A stretch of DNA of 64,000 bases from Symsagittifera roscoffensis (Eukaryota; Xenacoelomorpha; Acoela; Convolutidae): contig NC_087067.1 of NCBI RefSeq assembly GCF_963678635.1, positions 7,237,716 through 7,301,715 of the forward strand, given 5' to 3'. The notes under the pieces were generated by a model, which was given only the letters and a program-made list of their open reading frames with translations, was not told the DNA's origin and ran no database searches. Positions within the stretch are counted from its first letter, which is position 1. Each line of letters begins with the position of its first letter. Positions 20,301-29,617 of this stretch are shown here, piece after piece. A program made the translations under genes and the position numbers.

Positions 20301-23300
20301 GAACGAGCAAAAATCACTATGAAATTAGAAACAGAAAACTAAAGCGACAATATGTCAACAACATGCAAACCACTACTTCACAAGTAAATCATATTCTTGA
20401 CTCCGATACAGAATGATCTGAAAAAATCACTGAAATCTTAAACATCTACGAGAAAAATCCAAATTTCAAAGGTAAACCATGATTTAAAAAATGGTGCAGT
20501 TATTGCCGAAGATACGGACACACCATTGCCGAATGCAGACAAAAACAACAAGACAATCAAAACAAACCACAAAAAAATAGAGAACCAAATAAATCATTAT
20601 ATCAGTACATGAAAAAAGATCAAAATTTATCCAACAAAAACGTTTAGCTCGTTTTGTCCGGTTAATTTAAATCAGCACTGTACAATGAAAAAACTTTAAC
20701 AGTACCTAAAAATCAATGCAGATGAACTTAACACTTTAAATTGAAATAATTGGGAGTCAAATTAAAAATACCATTTGTTAATCTGCTATTCAGAGCAATA
20801 ATTTTTTGAATGCTTCTAGACATTTATAATATTTTTGGGACACCGTAGCTCGTAGTTTTCTTTTCCGTTATCAAAACGACAGACACTTTGGGACGTTATG
20901 ACTGGCTTCTTTCTTGCAGAATCACCCAACTCTGTAGATTGGCCATTATTTTTTGGCAGAACGAGAGCCAAATTTGCATCAATGAGGTATTTTTTGATTT
21001 TTTTGAGGGCAACTTAAAAAATTTAGAGGGAGACAATTTATCGCCACTACCAGTCCCACATATTTCTTAAAACGGCTCTTTTTCCTACACCCCCCCCCCC
21101 CCCCCCCACCTCACACGAGCATCAACTTTATGGTGTAAGTTGTTTTAGAAGGTTAATCATGAGAGACCAAATATGTTTGTCATGGGCCTAATTACTCCGT
21201 AAGCCAATTTTCATAACAATCGAATAGGGTGAATAAATTTTTCATTTGTAAGTTTTAGCAGTGGGGGGGGGGGGGGGGGGGGCTAGGAAAAGAGCCCTTA
21301 AAACTTCTTGATTAGCCCTTTGAATAGTGTGAAAAATCGAATCTTGTTTTGAATAAATTTTTTAAAAGAAACACCGGCAATTTAAATGTCGAACGATAGC
21401 AGTAAATTGATTAGCTTATTCAAACTTTTTTTCAGAAAGTTTCTAGTCTTGGAAGAGTACCAGTTATAAAAAGTGGAGAATTTGTTCTGAGTGAAAGTGC
21501 AGCAATCTACGATTACCTGTCTACCAAATTCTCTCATCTGTGTCCTGATTGGCTGTTTCCCAGCCAATTAGAGCAGAGATCACGAGTCAACGAGTACTTG
21601 CACTGGCATCACAATAACTTGAGACTCAACAGTGCGTTGCTGTTCCAAGAAACATTTGTGAAGCCGAAATTCAAAGGAATTCCAGCGAGCGAAGAAAAAA
21701 CTTCACGTTACGAAAAAGGTACGTTTTGCTCTAACTCTCGCAAAAAGATCTACCGATTTGTCGAAGAATTGAAACTTTTTTTAATTCTAAGACAATGAAC
21801 AATCCAGCTAAATTCTCTGGATTTGAACATGATACTTAGATACTTCGCTACAGCAGAATGTTTCCAATGGGTGCGCCAGAGTACTAAGGAGAGAAAAAGC
21901 ATACAAAATTGTCATCAATCAATCCAACCAACCCACCCAACCCCTGATTTCAAGCGCTGTACAATTGAGACAATCAAACTACTGTACTTAGAAAACCTTA
22001 CACGGCATTGATTGGGGGTTATTCTGATGATGGAAGGACCAAATGGTGAAAAAATTTCAACCAATCAGAATCAGTAAAAGTTTCTATTCGCTAAAAAAAC
22101 TCTTCCAGTTAGCCGAAGTGAAAGTTAGTAAAAAAAAATATTTCTCAATTCTGATTGGCTGAAAATTTTAAGTAAACAATATTCGGCCCCTCCAACTAAA
22201 GGGACATCACCGTATTGATTCATCAGTTTTTACCAAATGTTTTGAACAACAACCCAAAAAAGTGTCAGATTTGGTCTAAACGAAGATTAAAATTTATTGA
22301 AAGGCGATAAAATATGTCGGCTGTTTCTGTTTGTTTTCAAGTATTGTTGAAGTTTCCGCAGTTCTCTACGGTACAGAAATCTTAACTCTTAGATTATTTT
22401 TACCCGGAAATCTTTTCTCAGATTCATTACAATTTATCCAATCAGACTGGTTGAGAGTTTGTGGTTATGATTCTAACGTCACAGTCTTTGGACTTTAGCG
22501 CAATTTGACTCGAAAACTTATTCTCAAATAGTTTATTGTTCCGAATTTCGATACGAAAGTAACGGAATATTTGTGCTCGGGGTGGGTTTTTTTTCTTCAG
22601 ACAAATTTCGACTTCTTAACTAGCCATTTTTGACGAATTTTTTTTTTATATCATTCAAAAGGTATTGTTGCCCTGAGCTTAAATTTGAAAAGATTCTTCA
22701 CCTGTGATCATTTTTCGTAAAGTTATGGGGGTTTAAAGGTTGGCAATTTGGCCAATTTGGGACAATTAACGCGCAATATATTTCGCGCTATTAAAGCGTA
22801 AGCGGAGATTTAATCCGTCTAATAAATCGTTCCAAATTGGTTGAAGGAAGCTTATTTGCCATAATTGATTCGTTACTAGAAGCGAAATTTATCACTTTGT
22901 ACTTTATGTGGCGTGTAGATAATTTTCACAAAAAATCTCAAATTAAAAAAAAAAAATTCGGTTTATTTTTTTTTACATTAAGTTTTTTCCAGTTATTACT
23001 GCTTCATAGACCTTAAAAGGCAGTCGGAACATTCAGGGCTTCTCCCTGATATGAGCAGTCTTGTTTATATTTCAGGTCTGAAAAAAGCTTTGACAGAACT
23101 CGGTTCTTATTTCCTTCAAGATAAAACTTTCATCGCGACCGAGTTACGGCCTTCAATTGCGGATATTCATGGAGTTTGTGAATTGATGCAGCTGAGAGCG
23201 ATTGGCTTCAACTTCACACATGTTTCCACTAAAATTGAATTTTGGATGCAGAAAACGATTGAAAGTTTAAACCCACATTTCGATGAAATACATGAAGAAA

Positions 23301-23335
23301 TACTGAAACTAGGAAAACCTACCAACAAACTTTGA
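17221..23335 (+). CDS. GSTT: Theta-class glutathione S-transferase (5' exon not located)
   Basis: Three exons are visible with matching phases: 17221-17375, 21436-21718 and 23076-23335 (stop TGA 23333-23335), giving about 231 residues. Junctions are AG|GA at 17220, AAG|GTATGT at 17375, TTCAG|AAAG at 21435, AAG|GTACG at 21718 and TTTCAG|GT at 23075. Exon 1 carries the thioredoxin-fold start DLFWDPLSQPSRSVKLFL, with the Ser typical of theta enzymes. Exon 2 has the cis-Pro strand GRVPVIKSGEFVLSESAAI and the start of the helical domain, VNEYLHWHHNNLRLNSALL. Exon 3 has LQDKTFIATELRPSIADIHG, the usual S-x-A-D helix cap. The enzyme conjugates glutathione to small electrophiles in the cytosol. Exon 1 begins in mid-codon, so a further 5' exon with the start ATG must lie upstream; I could not find it. 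AATAAA lies about 200 bases after the stop (23538). Intron 1 contains LTR family A sequence and a hAT-like MITE. Length is close to the usual ~240 aa. Confidence 0.9.
17716..19065 (+). mobile_element. LTR of retrotransposon family A (5' LTR of a truncated copy, in GST intron)
   Basis: This ~1.35-kb block is the inverted partner of 11000-12400. It starts near TGTACTAGAATTTATC (17716) and ends near the CAGGCTAAAAC point (19055-19065), after which the other copy has no match. A leader of about 310 bp and gag-like ORFs follow in the same orientation. Repeated ATCAAGGCTTATCCTTG-like blocks occur inside it at about 18730, 18780 and 18835. It lies within GST intron 1 in the gene's sense direction. 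Confidence 0.72.
19382..19837 (+). CDS. Family A LTR element ORF1 (basic, 151 aa)
   Basis: The ATG at 19382 opens a frame of 151 codons that is Lys/Arg/Asn/Thr-rich. It includes QTLRNKIINKQKQIISKRFP and a Ser/Glu-rich stretch (SESETSATQE). It ends at TGA 19835-19837, overlapping the next ORF by 14 bases (ATG at 19824) in the +1 frame. It is probably the N-terminal part of gag or a separate leader protein. No family is recognised. Confidence 0.5.
   Translation: MSRDNLGNKQTTISHNCLFNDERYDLVITPHRQTIGYKRTKIQTLRNKIINKQKQIISKRFPKRRNAVSESETSATQELHNSKDSINKNHQIDDQLYFSDSETTSPASIKRKRRIKNCYTNKPIRLYNWNQPIRHIENYTVTVIQHKNDSK
19824..20646 (+). pseudogene. Family A LTR element gag with CCHC knuckle, broken
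   Basis: ATG at 19824 opens 172 codons (…RLPFLIHPQAEAQGQLQF…) to a stop at 20340-20342. The natural continuation is in another frame: NRKLKRQYVNNMQTTTSQVN, then a CCHC zinc knuckle, WCSYCRRYGHTIAECRQKQQ, and a C-terminal SLYQYMKKDQNLSNKNV, ending at about 20646. Two in-frame TGA codons interrupt it (SDTE*SEK at about 20414 and GKP*FKKW at about 20480). The knuckle is the RNA-binding motif of retroelement nucleocapsids. No protease or RT follows, so the copy is 3'-truncated. Confidence 0.7.
20650..21065. other. GST intron 1, right part, no feature
   Basis: Non-coding; nothing recognised between the truncated LTR element and the hAT-like MITE. Confidence 0.5.
21066..21304. mobile_element. hAT-like MITE with poly-C/poly-G ends and 8-bp target duplication
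   Basis: The element body is 21074-21296. Its left end is GGCTCTTTTTCCTA and its right end is the reverse complement of GGCTCTTTTCCTA. Both are flanked by CTTAAAAC (21066-21073 and 21297-21304), an exact 8-bp target duplication typical of hAT transposons. Inside the inverted ends sit 18 C (21090-21107) and 20 G (21263-21282), so the two arms can pair or form G-quadruplex/i-motif structures. It has no coding capacity. Confidence 0.9.
21436..21718 (+). CDS. GSTT: GST theta exon, glutathione-site strand and helical domain start
   Basis: It encodes KVSSLGRVPVIKSGEFVLSE, then YDYLSTKFSHLCPDWLFP, then the first C-domain helices up to SEEKTSRYEK. It ends one base into a codon (phase 1) at GTACG. 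Confidence 0.92.
21719..23075. other. GST intron 2
   Basis: The intron is bounded by GTACG (21719) and TTTCAG (23075). It contains a small foldback at 22051-22165. No ORF in it is convincing. Confidence 0.8.
22051..22165. repeat. Short foldback element with CCAATCAGAAT arms
   Basis: TTTCAACCAATCAGAAT (about 22054) and ATTCTGATTGGCTGAAA (about 22148) form 17-bp inverted arms with one mismatch, separated by about 75 bp. It is likely a small MITE remnant. The same arm sequence occurs inside the MITE at 49091. Confidence 0.6.
23076..23335 (+). CDS. GSTT: GST theta terminal exon
   Basis: It starts with GT, completing the Gly codon, then encodes LKKALTELGSYFLQDKTFI to the C-terminal HEEILKLGKPTNKL and stop. 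Acceptor TATATTTCAG precedes it. Confidence 0.92.
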
Positions 23336-23537
23336 ATTATTTCATTTGTCATTGCAATTTATGAAAGAAAAGAACCCATGTGAAGCAGAGGTAGTTTTTA
23401 AGATTATCAAGAATTGAAGAAGAAAAAAGACGATACGAATCTAGCTAGGATGCTCGCGATACGAGGAATATCAAAAAGTCTGAATTTTGTTAAGAATCTG
23501 CTTCACACTGCATTTATTTTTACTAACACTAGCCACC

Positions 23538-23543
23538 AATAAA
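23538..23543 (+). promoter_or_regulatory. Candidate polyadenylation signal of GST theta
   Basis: AATAAA lies 203 bases after the GST stop codon. It is the first one in that region on the plus strand. Confidence 0.55.
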
Positions 23544-23617
23544 GCAGCTACAGTTTCTATCAAACTGCCAATGTTATACGGCAAAAATTCGACCAAAAAA
23601 TATTTCTATTGAAATGT

Positions 23618-23685
23618 TCCGGATTTGAATATCCAACCTGTTGAGTAGAAGTCTCACGCCCTCACATGTGCGCCACGATCTCTTG
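23618..23685 (-). mobile_element. tRNA-derived SINE head (remnant)
   Basis: The reverse complement carries an A-box-like GTGGCGCACATGTGAGGG and, about 35 bases on, a B-box-like ATATTCAAATCC (consensus GGTTCGANTCC with two changes). The middle part GGCGTGAGAC resembles the SINE in the 1.45-kb tandem array. It does not fold into a good tRNA, so it is a degraded pol III promoter head. Confidence 0.55.
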
Positions 23686-24648
23686 TAGGTAAACTAGTGA
23701 CCCAGTTAATTGTGGATCTATCTGTTCTAATACTTTCAATAATATATTGTACAGATACCGAAATGCGTAATCTTCAGAACATCAAAAACAGATTTAACGC
23801 TAAACCATAATATTTCTCAGCTTAAGTAGTGGATTAAGCGTTTATTTAAAAGAGAAACAGCTTATTTAAAGGCGAAAGGTTCTGAAAATCAGTCAAAAAT
23901 TCGAAAACTTGATTTTTTCAAAATCCATAAACTTTTCTCTATGAAAGCTTGGGAGTAACTTCTGCTTTTCACAGCCTGATTTTTGGATTGCAGATTTCCG
24001 CACCCTGATATTTTAGATTTAAACCTTAATATCAGGTTTAGCTAGTAGTAGACAAAACTTCGAAAGAAAAACACGATAAAAATTGGAAAAGGAAACATTC
24101 CGAAGACAATATCAGCTTTTCTGCGAAAAAACAGGGTAGAAAAGATTACACAGCGAATGTCTAAGCTCCATGCTAGTTTTAATGAACAATGAACCTCAGA
24201 ATCAGCAGAATAAATTTACAAAGAAAATAACTTTACAAAAACGGGCAAAATTTCATAAATTGGACAACTTCTTAAGCCATATTTTTTTCCAAACTCAAGT
24301 CATAGCCGTTTGCGCAGGTAATATTTGCATTACTGCCTTTTTTCTTTGGGTTAGAATCTTAAACATCGATTTGGCAGAGTAGTTTTTGAAAAGTCAAACG
24401 AGTTTAAAAGATAACCAAAAGGGCAAAAATGAACTTGTTTGTGGTCATCATTTTTTCTAAACCAAATTTAGGGAATAGCTGCTTCAGAAGGGGAGATCCA
24501 TTTATTTTTTATTGAAACCCAGGCCGTAGATTGTGAGGTAAAACGAAAAGAGACTATCAAAATATGCAAGCACATAGAAGAGAACCGATTCTCTATTGGT
24601 ATCATGTGCTCTGAAAGTCGGTACAAAAGTTTTTAAGAAAAATTGAAG

Positions 24649-24680
24649 TTTTCAACAGCGCCATTAAGCGCTGTTGAAAA
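24649..24680. repeat. Perfect 13-bp-stem hairpin
   Basis: TTTTCAACAGCGC, a 6-base loop, then GCGCTGTTGAAAA. The stem is perfect and GC-containing in an AT-rich setting. Confidence 0.85.
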
Positions 24681-25588
24681 TGAATAGAATATGATTAAAG
24701 TGAAATATACAAAAATTTCATTTGTGACTTAGGTTAGAAAAAAATTGCTTTGTAATACTAAACTACGTTTTGCTTGCAAAAACTCTGAAAGTATTATTAA
24801 AGATGAAATTTTGAAAGGAATTTAATCTAACCAATACCATTCAAGTTCACTGTACTTCGCAGCGCCGTTACAAAAATTAACAAGAAAAAAAACTGTGTGC
24901 TTTTTTACTTTTATTCAATCGAATGATGGGAAAACTCAAGTTGACCGCGCAATGCAAGTGAAACATTGAATGCATGTTTCAGAACCTTTTCTAATTGATG
25001 AAAAAATTTACTCTTTAAATCCAACTTCCTGAAATAAAACATTGCAAACAAACCGTTGAAAAAATTTCAATGAAAGCGAGGAAGCAGAAAAAAACACTAA
25101 CATTTTTGGATAAACCACAACTGTTCAACACAGAGGCGAAGCTGAGCTTAACACCAATTGTAATACTTGTAATACAAATAAGAATGTTTTGAAAATCAAA
25201 AGGAAAAAATTCAAAATTTGTTTTTGTCAATAAAAAATGCAACAAAAGACCAACATATCCGGAAGAAAATTGCCTGCACCATTAGAACTTGAAAAAATTT
25301 TGAGAATGCTTCACAGAAGCCAAGTTTTCAAAAAAGCTTTTTCTGCGGAACTAAGCAGACAAAAACAAGCAGACATTCAGTAATCTAATTTAGCCAAAAT
25401 TATCTATTTTCAAAAAAAAACAGTCTTAACTGAAATCAAACTCCCGGGTTTTGTCGTCTCATGCATGAGGGTGCAGCAACTTGAATAAAGCTGAAACATC
25501 AAGCTACGGGAACTCAGCCGTCAAAATAAATAGACGGACGATAATCCGGAAAAGCACAACAACTCTAGTTTACAAAAAAAGGCCGATC

Positions 25589-25643
25589 GGATTCGAACGG
25601 CAAATCTTTGACATCTCGAGCAGTTGTTTTACCTCTACGCCAG
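25589..25643 (-). mobile_element. tRNA-derived SINE head with good A and B boxes
   Basis: On the minus strand TGGCGTAGAGG (A box, 25643-25633) is followed by CGTTCGAATCC (B box, 25599-25589). The B box has one mismatch to the consensus. The flanking bases do not form a full tRNA cloverleaf, and a T run follows. It is a SINE head or a decayed tRNA gene. Confidence 0.6.
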
Positions 25644-26976
25644 ATGATTGATTTCATTTGATTTTATAATTACTAAGCGGCAAAAAAGCCGAAAATCTTG
25701 AGCAGAAACACTTCATGCCAAAAAGAAATTCAAAAAATTCTCAACTTATGAAAAATGTCAAGTCCTTGTTTCCGTCAGAGTACACACGCGCACAAAACCT
25801 TTTTTTGGACGTAACGATGCAAAAAGAGACAACTAAGTTGATGTTTTCAAGCCGAAGCTTATAAAGCCGATAAAAAAGGCAAAAAAAAAACATTTTTTAG
25901 TTGAACTTTTAACAAATCCAGCTTGTTAAATTACAAATAACCTGCAAAGCAATATTAGATTCGCCCGGATTTTCAAATTGCTTAAAATAACTGCAGTTAA
26001 AAGTGTTGCAGCTAAATTAAACAATTCTTAGATGTGGCAAGTACGCCAACAAAACATAAGCAGACAAAAAAAGGCCGAAGTTTTGCGTTTTCGTTACCAA
26101 CAGGCTGAACGTTCAAGAGACACTACAGTTTTTCCAATAATTATGAACCAAGGTACCACCAGTTCAATGGTTCCTTCGGAAAAATTGTTTATGGGAAAAA
26201 ACAGTCTAGTATCCAGTTGCAACACCCTTGCTATCGCAAGGTTAATTAAATTTTAAAAAAATACATACCTAACCTACACATACTCCATTTTGAGGCCAGT
26301 CTTATTATTGAGATTTTATGATATTGAACAAATTTGAGAAAACTAGATCAATAGATAAATTTTTTCTGTTGTGAAACCTGACACAGTTGAAGCAGTGCTT
26401 CGCACCACTTGCGAATTAACGATAATCAAAGTCCGATAATTGAAATTCTCACTAAAAAATTAATTTAGGGAAAAATCTTATCCTGACCAGTATCGAAAGT
26501 ATAATCTGTGTCGTCTCAAGTTCAGATTTTACCTCCAAACTGAATGGATGAATGGATCAAATTTGTACCACAAACTTGTTATACTATGCAAGTAAACTGG
26601 GCAAATGGTTCAGTGATTTTGTTAAACAAGTTGTTGAGTCAAAATATATATAATTATATATTCCCCTTTATTTATGCTTGCTAATTGAAAGCGTGAAAAA
26701 TACAACCGTTCACATAACCAAAAAAAATTCAACCAAAGTTATAAGCAAAATGACAAAAATTACATTTACAAAAAATGACAATTTTTCATCGTTAATTTTT
26801 AACTTTTTATTCCGGACGACTTAAGAAGGTGGCTTCGATTTTGTGGAAATTTTCAATAGAGCTCAATCTCATATAATACTCAAAGATGGAATCCAAACAT
26901 TAGGAAAGTGAGGCGACTGTGGTACAGCACCTACTGCATGTGCAGTAACCATATTAACTTCGATGCACACTAAACT

Positions 26977-26997
26977 TGGAACGCATATCGGTGTGTA

Positions 26998-27050
<53 letters not shown>

Positions 27051-27249
27051 ATTCAGTTATTGTCAAGGTCATGCAGTGTTGATCGCTGGTTAGACTTTAG
27101 TTAGTCGTTGAGCTCTGCGTACCAAGATACGGTTATATAGCTGGTTCACGGAATTGTAGTTCATGAATGAAAACAAAGTTTCAGTTTGAATTAAACTCTT
27201 GAGACTATATAATTTTCATTTGAGCTTATAGCATTATATCACGTTATCA
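26977..27249 (+). repeat. 5' LTR of G1
   Basis: It begins TGGAACGCATATCGG and ends CACGTTATCA. A long TA run (about 27003-27046) expands it relative to the 3' LTR. Both share the GTTATTxAGTTATTGTCAAG block and the ATTAAACTCTTGAGACTATA block. Confidence 0.92.
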
Positions 27250-27250
27250 C

Positions 27251-28171
27251 ATGGCGCAGCCAGCAGGATTCATGGCACAGGATAACAGAACGGACATGGG
27301 TATCCCAGTGTTCTGGAACTCAGCTAGCTCAGATCCACCGTGGAATTTCAAGATTTGGTTGGATCAATTTATGCTAGCAGTGACGGTCAAAAAAAGTGTG
27401 AATCCTGAGATATTACTAGAAGAACCGAAAGAAGTCATTGATGAGCCAATACCCCGCCCTGAAACTCCAGGAGAAAACGAAACTGCTCAGGCAGTACCGG
27501 ATCGGGAGGCGAGAGATAGACTAAGAAGAGACAGAGAATTACTCGAAAACGAAGAGAGAAGGGAAAGGGGACCCAAAGTAGGACATAATGTGTTTTACAA
27601 CGAAGTTCAAAAACGAAATACGTCTCGTTTGTTTCTGGCGTTAGGCACAGAAGGAAAGAAGAAAATCGTACAGAAAAATCCACATATTGAAATATCAAAA
27701 CTTGAATTCAGAGATATGGTGAGATTGGCTAAAGTATCATTTGAAAAGATGAAAAACATTAGGTACGAGAGATACAGATTATTCACCAGGACAGAAGAAA
27801 CCGGAGAGACTTTGGAGTCTTTTCATGCGGCTTTAACTGCACAAGCAGCAACGGCCGAATTCGGTGGATTAGAGGAAGAATTGGTGCGCGATCTATTTAT
27901 ATCACGAATGAAGAATACTGCACTTCAAGATACATTGACATTTGAAACTTTCGCACCAGATGAAGTACTCAAACGACGTATTAAATTTGAAAAAAGCAAG
28001 CAAACGACACAAGCGTTTCACAAATTGGTAGTCGGAAGCTCAACTGGAGGACAATTTTCTGCACCTCAGATTAAAATAAAACAAGAACCAATTGTGGCAG
28101 TTGGAAATAAAAATCAGAAATACAGGAGATCGAATCGAGATCAATTTAAAAAGAAATGGAACAATAACTAA
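27251..28171 (+). CDS. gag: G1 gag (matrix/capsid part)
   Basis: This is an intact frame of 306 codons from ATG at 27251. The N-terminal part reads MAQPAGFMAQDNRTDMGIPV and then PPWNFKIWLDQFMLAV, the Trp-containing start of a retroelement capsid. The middle is charged (about residues 70-110, EREARDRLRRDRELLENEER type). The C-terminal half has capsid-like helices ending in RYERYRLFTRTEETGETLES, then FHAALTAQAATAEFGGLEEE and LVRDLFISRMKNTALQDTL. This is the usual Gypsy gag pattern, followed by a basic tail. It ends with TAA at 28169-28171, before the zinc knuckles, which are in another frame. Gag forms the virus-like particle. Confidence 0.85.
   Translation: MAQPAGFMAQDNRTDMGIPVFWNSASSDPPWNFKIWLDQFMLAVTVKKSVNPEILLEEPKEVIDEPIPRPETPGENETAQAVPDREARDRLRRDRELLENEERRERGPKVGHNVFYNEVQKRNTSRLFLALGTEGKKKIVQKNPHIEISKLEFRDMVRLAKVSFEKMKNIRYERYRLFTRTEETGETLESFHAALTAQAATAEFGGLEEELVRDLFISRMKNTALQDTLTFETFAPDEVLKRRIKFEKSKQTTQAFHKLVVGSSTGGQFSAPQIKIKQEPIVAVGNKNQKYRRSNRDQFKKKWNNN
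27252..27270 (+). promoter_or_regulatory. Primer-binding site of G1, tRNA-Ser type, overlapping the gag start
   Basis: TGGCGCAGCCAGCAGGATTC lies directly after the LTR. It is complementary (with about two mismatches) to the 3' end of a serine tRNA, as known for several Gypsy elements. The gag ATG at 27251 overlaps it by two bases, so the primer site is translated as MAQPAGF. Confidence 0.75.
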
Positions 28172-28191
28172 GGCTCAAAAACCAGAACTGA

Positions 28192-28974
28192 AAAAAACCA
28201 TGTACCAGATGTGGCAGAACAATTGGAGAAGGACATCTGAAAAATTGCCCAGCTATGGTAAAAACATGTAAAAACTGTATTAAGCAAAACCATTTTGCAA
28301 AAATGTGTCGATCGAATAAAGTGAACGAGATTGCGGAAGAAAACTCTGGCTCAGATGAAGAGTGCAACTTAATTCACAGTTTTGATTCCTGTGAGGAGTT
28401 TGAAGTCATGGTGGTCGAACCTAGATTACATGATTCGCCTGGAAAAATTGGAAAAATAATATCAGGAGCCAAAGACAACAATGTGATAAAAGATACAAGA
28501 GATGTTCAAAAAATTGACATTAGAAGAGATCCAAAATCCCACCAAACAAAAGCGTTGAAAGCGTTGGTAAGAACCGACAAACATATTATAAATATGACGA
28601 TCGATACGGGAAGTCAAGTATCATTTCTGAAATGGACAACGGCAAAACAACTGATGGAGGGAGCTCCAAGAATAAAAATCACCCCAGCTGAAGAACTAAA
28701 CTTGTCGATACAGTTTGTTGATTATAACAAGCAACCAATTCAAATACTAGGAGCAGTATGTACTAGTATAAGGTCAGTGGGGTGGGAAGTAACAGACGCA
28801 TCGTTTTTAGTGACAGAACGCCGAGCACGATGTATTCTGGGATTAGATTTACAAGGAAAATTGGGGATACAGACGTCACAGAAGTCTGCACCGTCACAAA
28901 AATCCAGGTTTGACGTGCCAGCAGTCGGAAGGTATGAAACATCAATTTTACCAAAAATTCCGGTCCCTATTTGA
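28192..28974 (+). CDS. G1 nucleocapsid knuckles and aspartic protease
   Basis: The open frame from 28192 encodes two zinc knuckles, CTRCGRTIGEGHLKNC (28201) and CKNCIKQNHFAKMC (28267), then an acidic linker and a retropepsin-type protease with MTIDTGSQVSFLKWTTAKQL (about 28597, catalytic DTGS). ARCILGLDLQGKLGI (about 28825) corresponds to the second conserved protease block. The frame ends at TGA 28972-28974, and RT continues in the next frame. The gag stop and this frame do not overlap: a TGA at 28189 separates them, so either readthrough or an indel is needed. Confidence 0.85.
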   Translation, partial: KKPCTRCGRTIGEGHLKNCPAMVKTCKNCIKQNHFAKMCRSNKVNEIAEENSGSDEECNLIHSFDSCEEFEVMVVEPRLHDSPGKIGKIISGAKDNNVIKDTRDVQKIDIRRDPKSHQTKALKALVRTDKHIINMTIDTGSQVSFLKWTTAKQLMEGAPRIKITPAEELNLSIQFVDYNKQPIQILGAVCTSIRSVGWEVTDASFLVTERRARCILGLDLQGKLGIQTSQKSAPSQKSRFDVPAVGRYETSILPKIPVPI

Positions 28975-29617
28975 TCGAAAAGGGGAATCAAAAAATCACG
29001 TGGTGAACACAAAATTCAAATACCCACTGTGTCTTATTCAAGAAAAAGGTAGGAGGATTCCTATACATATACAAGAAAAAGTGCAAGCGGAATTATCGAA
29101 GTTGTTAACAGAAGGTCATATAACAAAACCTGACAAATGCACAAGTGACTGTTTCATTGCTCCGATAGTAATTACCGTAAAGAAGGACGATTCCATTAAA
29201 TTGGCCTTAGATGCAAAACCCATTAATAGACAACTGTATAACAACAAATATCAGATGCCGAATGTGGACGAATCACTGGATGGCGTAAGCCAATTAGTAA
29301 CTGTTATTACAGCAGGTACCTTGTATTTCACGGTATTGGATTTGAAACACACTGATAGTCAAATTAGACTAAATGCTGAAACATCTAAGCAGTGTAACTT
29401 TAACATAGTGGGTGGGCAGGCAACAGGAACATATAGGTTTCTATTCGGGTTCTATGGATTAGCACACATGCCTTCAGAATTTCAAAAAGCCATCGATCGA
29501 ACATTAAATCATGCAAAAAACACTTTCTGCTTTCTGGATGACATTCTGATTGTATCAAAGGGGGAAAAACACGAACATGAACAGCTAGTAACCGACGTTT
29601 TAAAAAAAATTGGATAA
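28935..29617 (+). pseudogene. pol: G1 reverse transcriptase, N-terminal and palm part
   Basis: This open frame starts around KHQFYQKFRSLFDRKGESKN. It contains the fingers block AELSKLLTEGHITKPDKCTS and VITVKKDDSIKLALDAKPIN; motif A VLDLKHTDSQIRL (catalytic Asp); motif B GTYRFLFGFYGLAHMPSEFQ; and motif C FLDDILIVSKG (29535, FLDD in place of the more usual YxDD). It ends at 29617 owing to one extra A in an A8 run at about 29603-29610. Without that base the frame continues into LKKLDNENLALKLEKCAFFQ. Confidence 0.9.

Larger units (their letters stand above)
23686..26976. other. Intergenic region between GST and the Gypsy element
   Basis: Apart from the SINE head and hairpin listed, I see only AT-rich, non-coding DNA with short random frames. 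Confidence 0.5.

Noticed and set aside
25589-25643. Possible functional tRNA gene
   Set aside because: A and B boxes are good, but acceptor and anticodon stems do not pair, so a SINE head is more likely.
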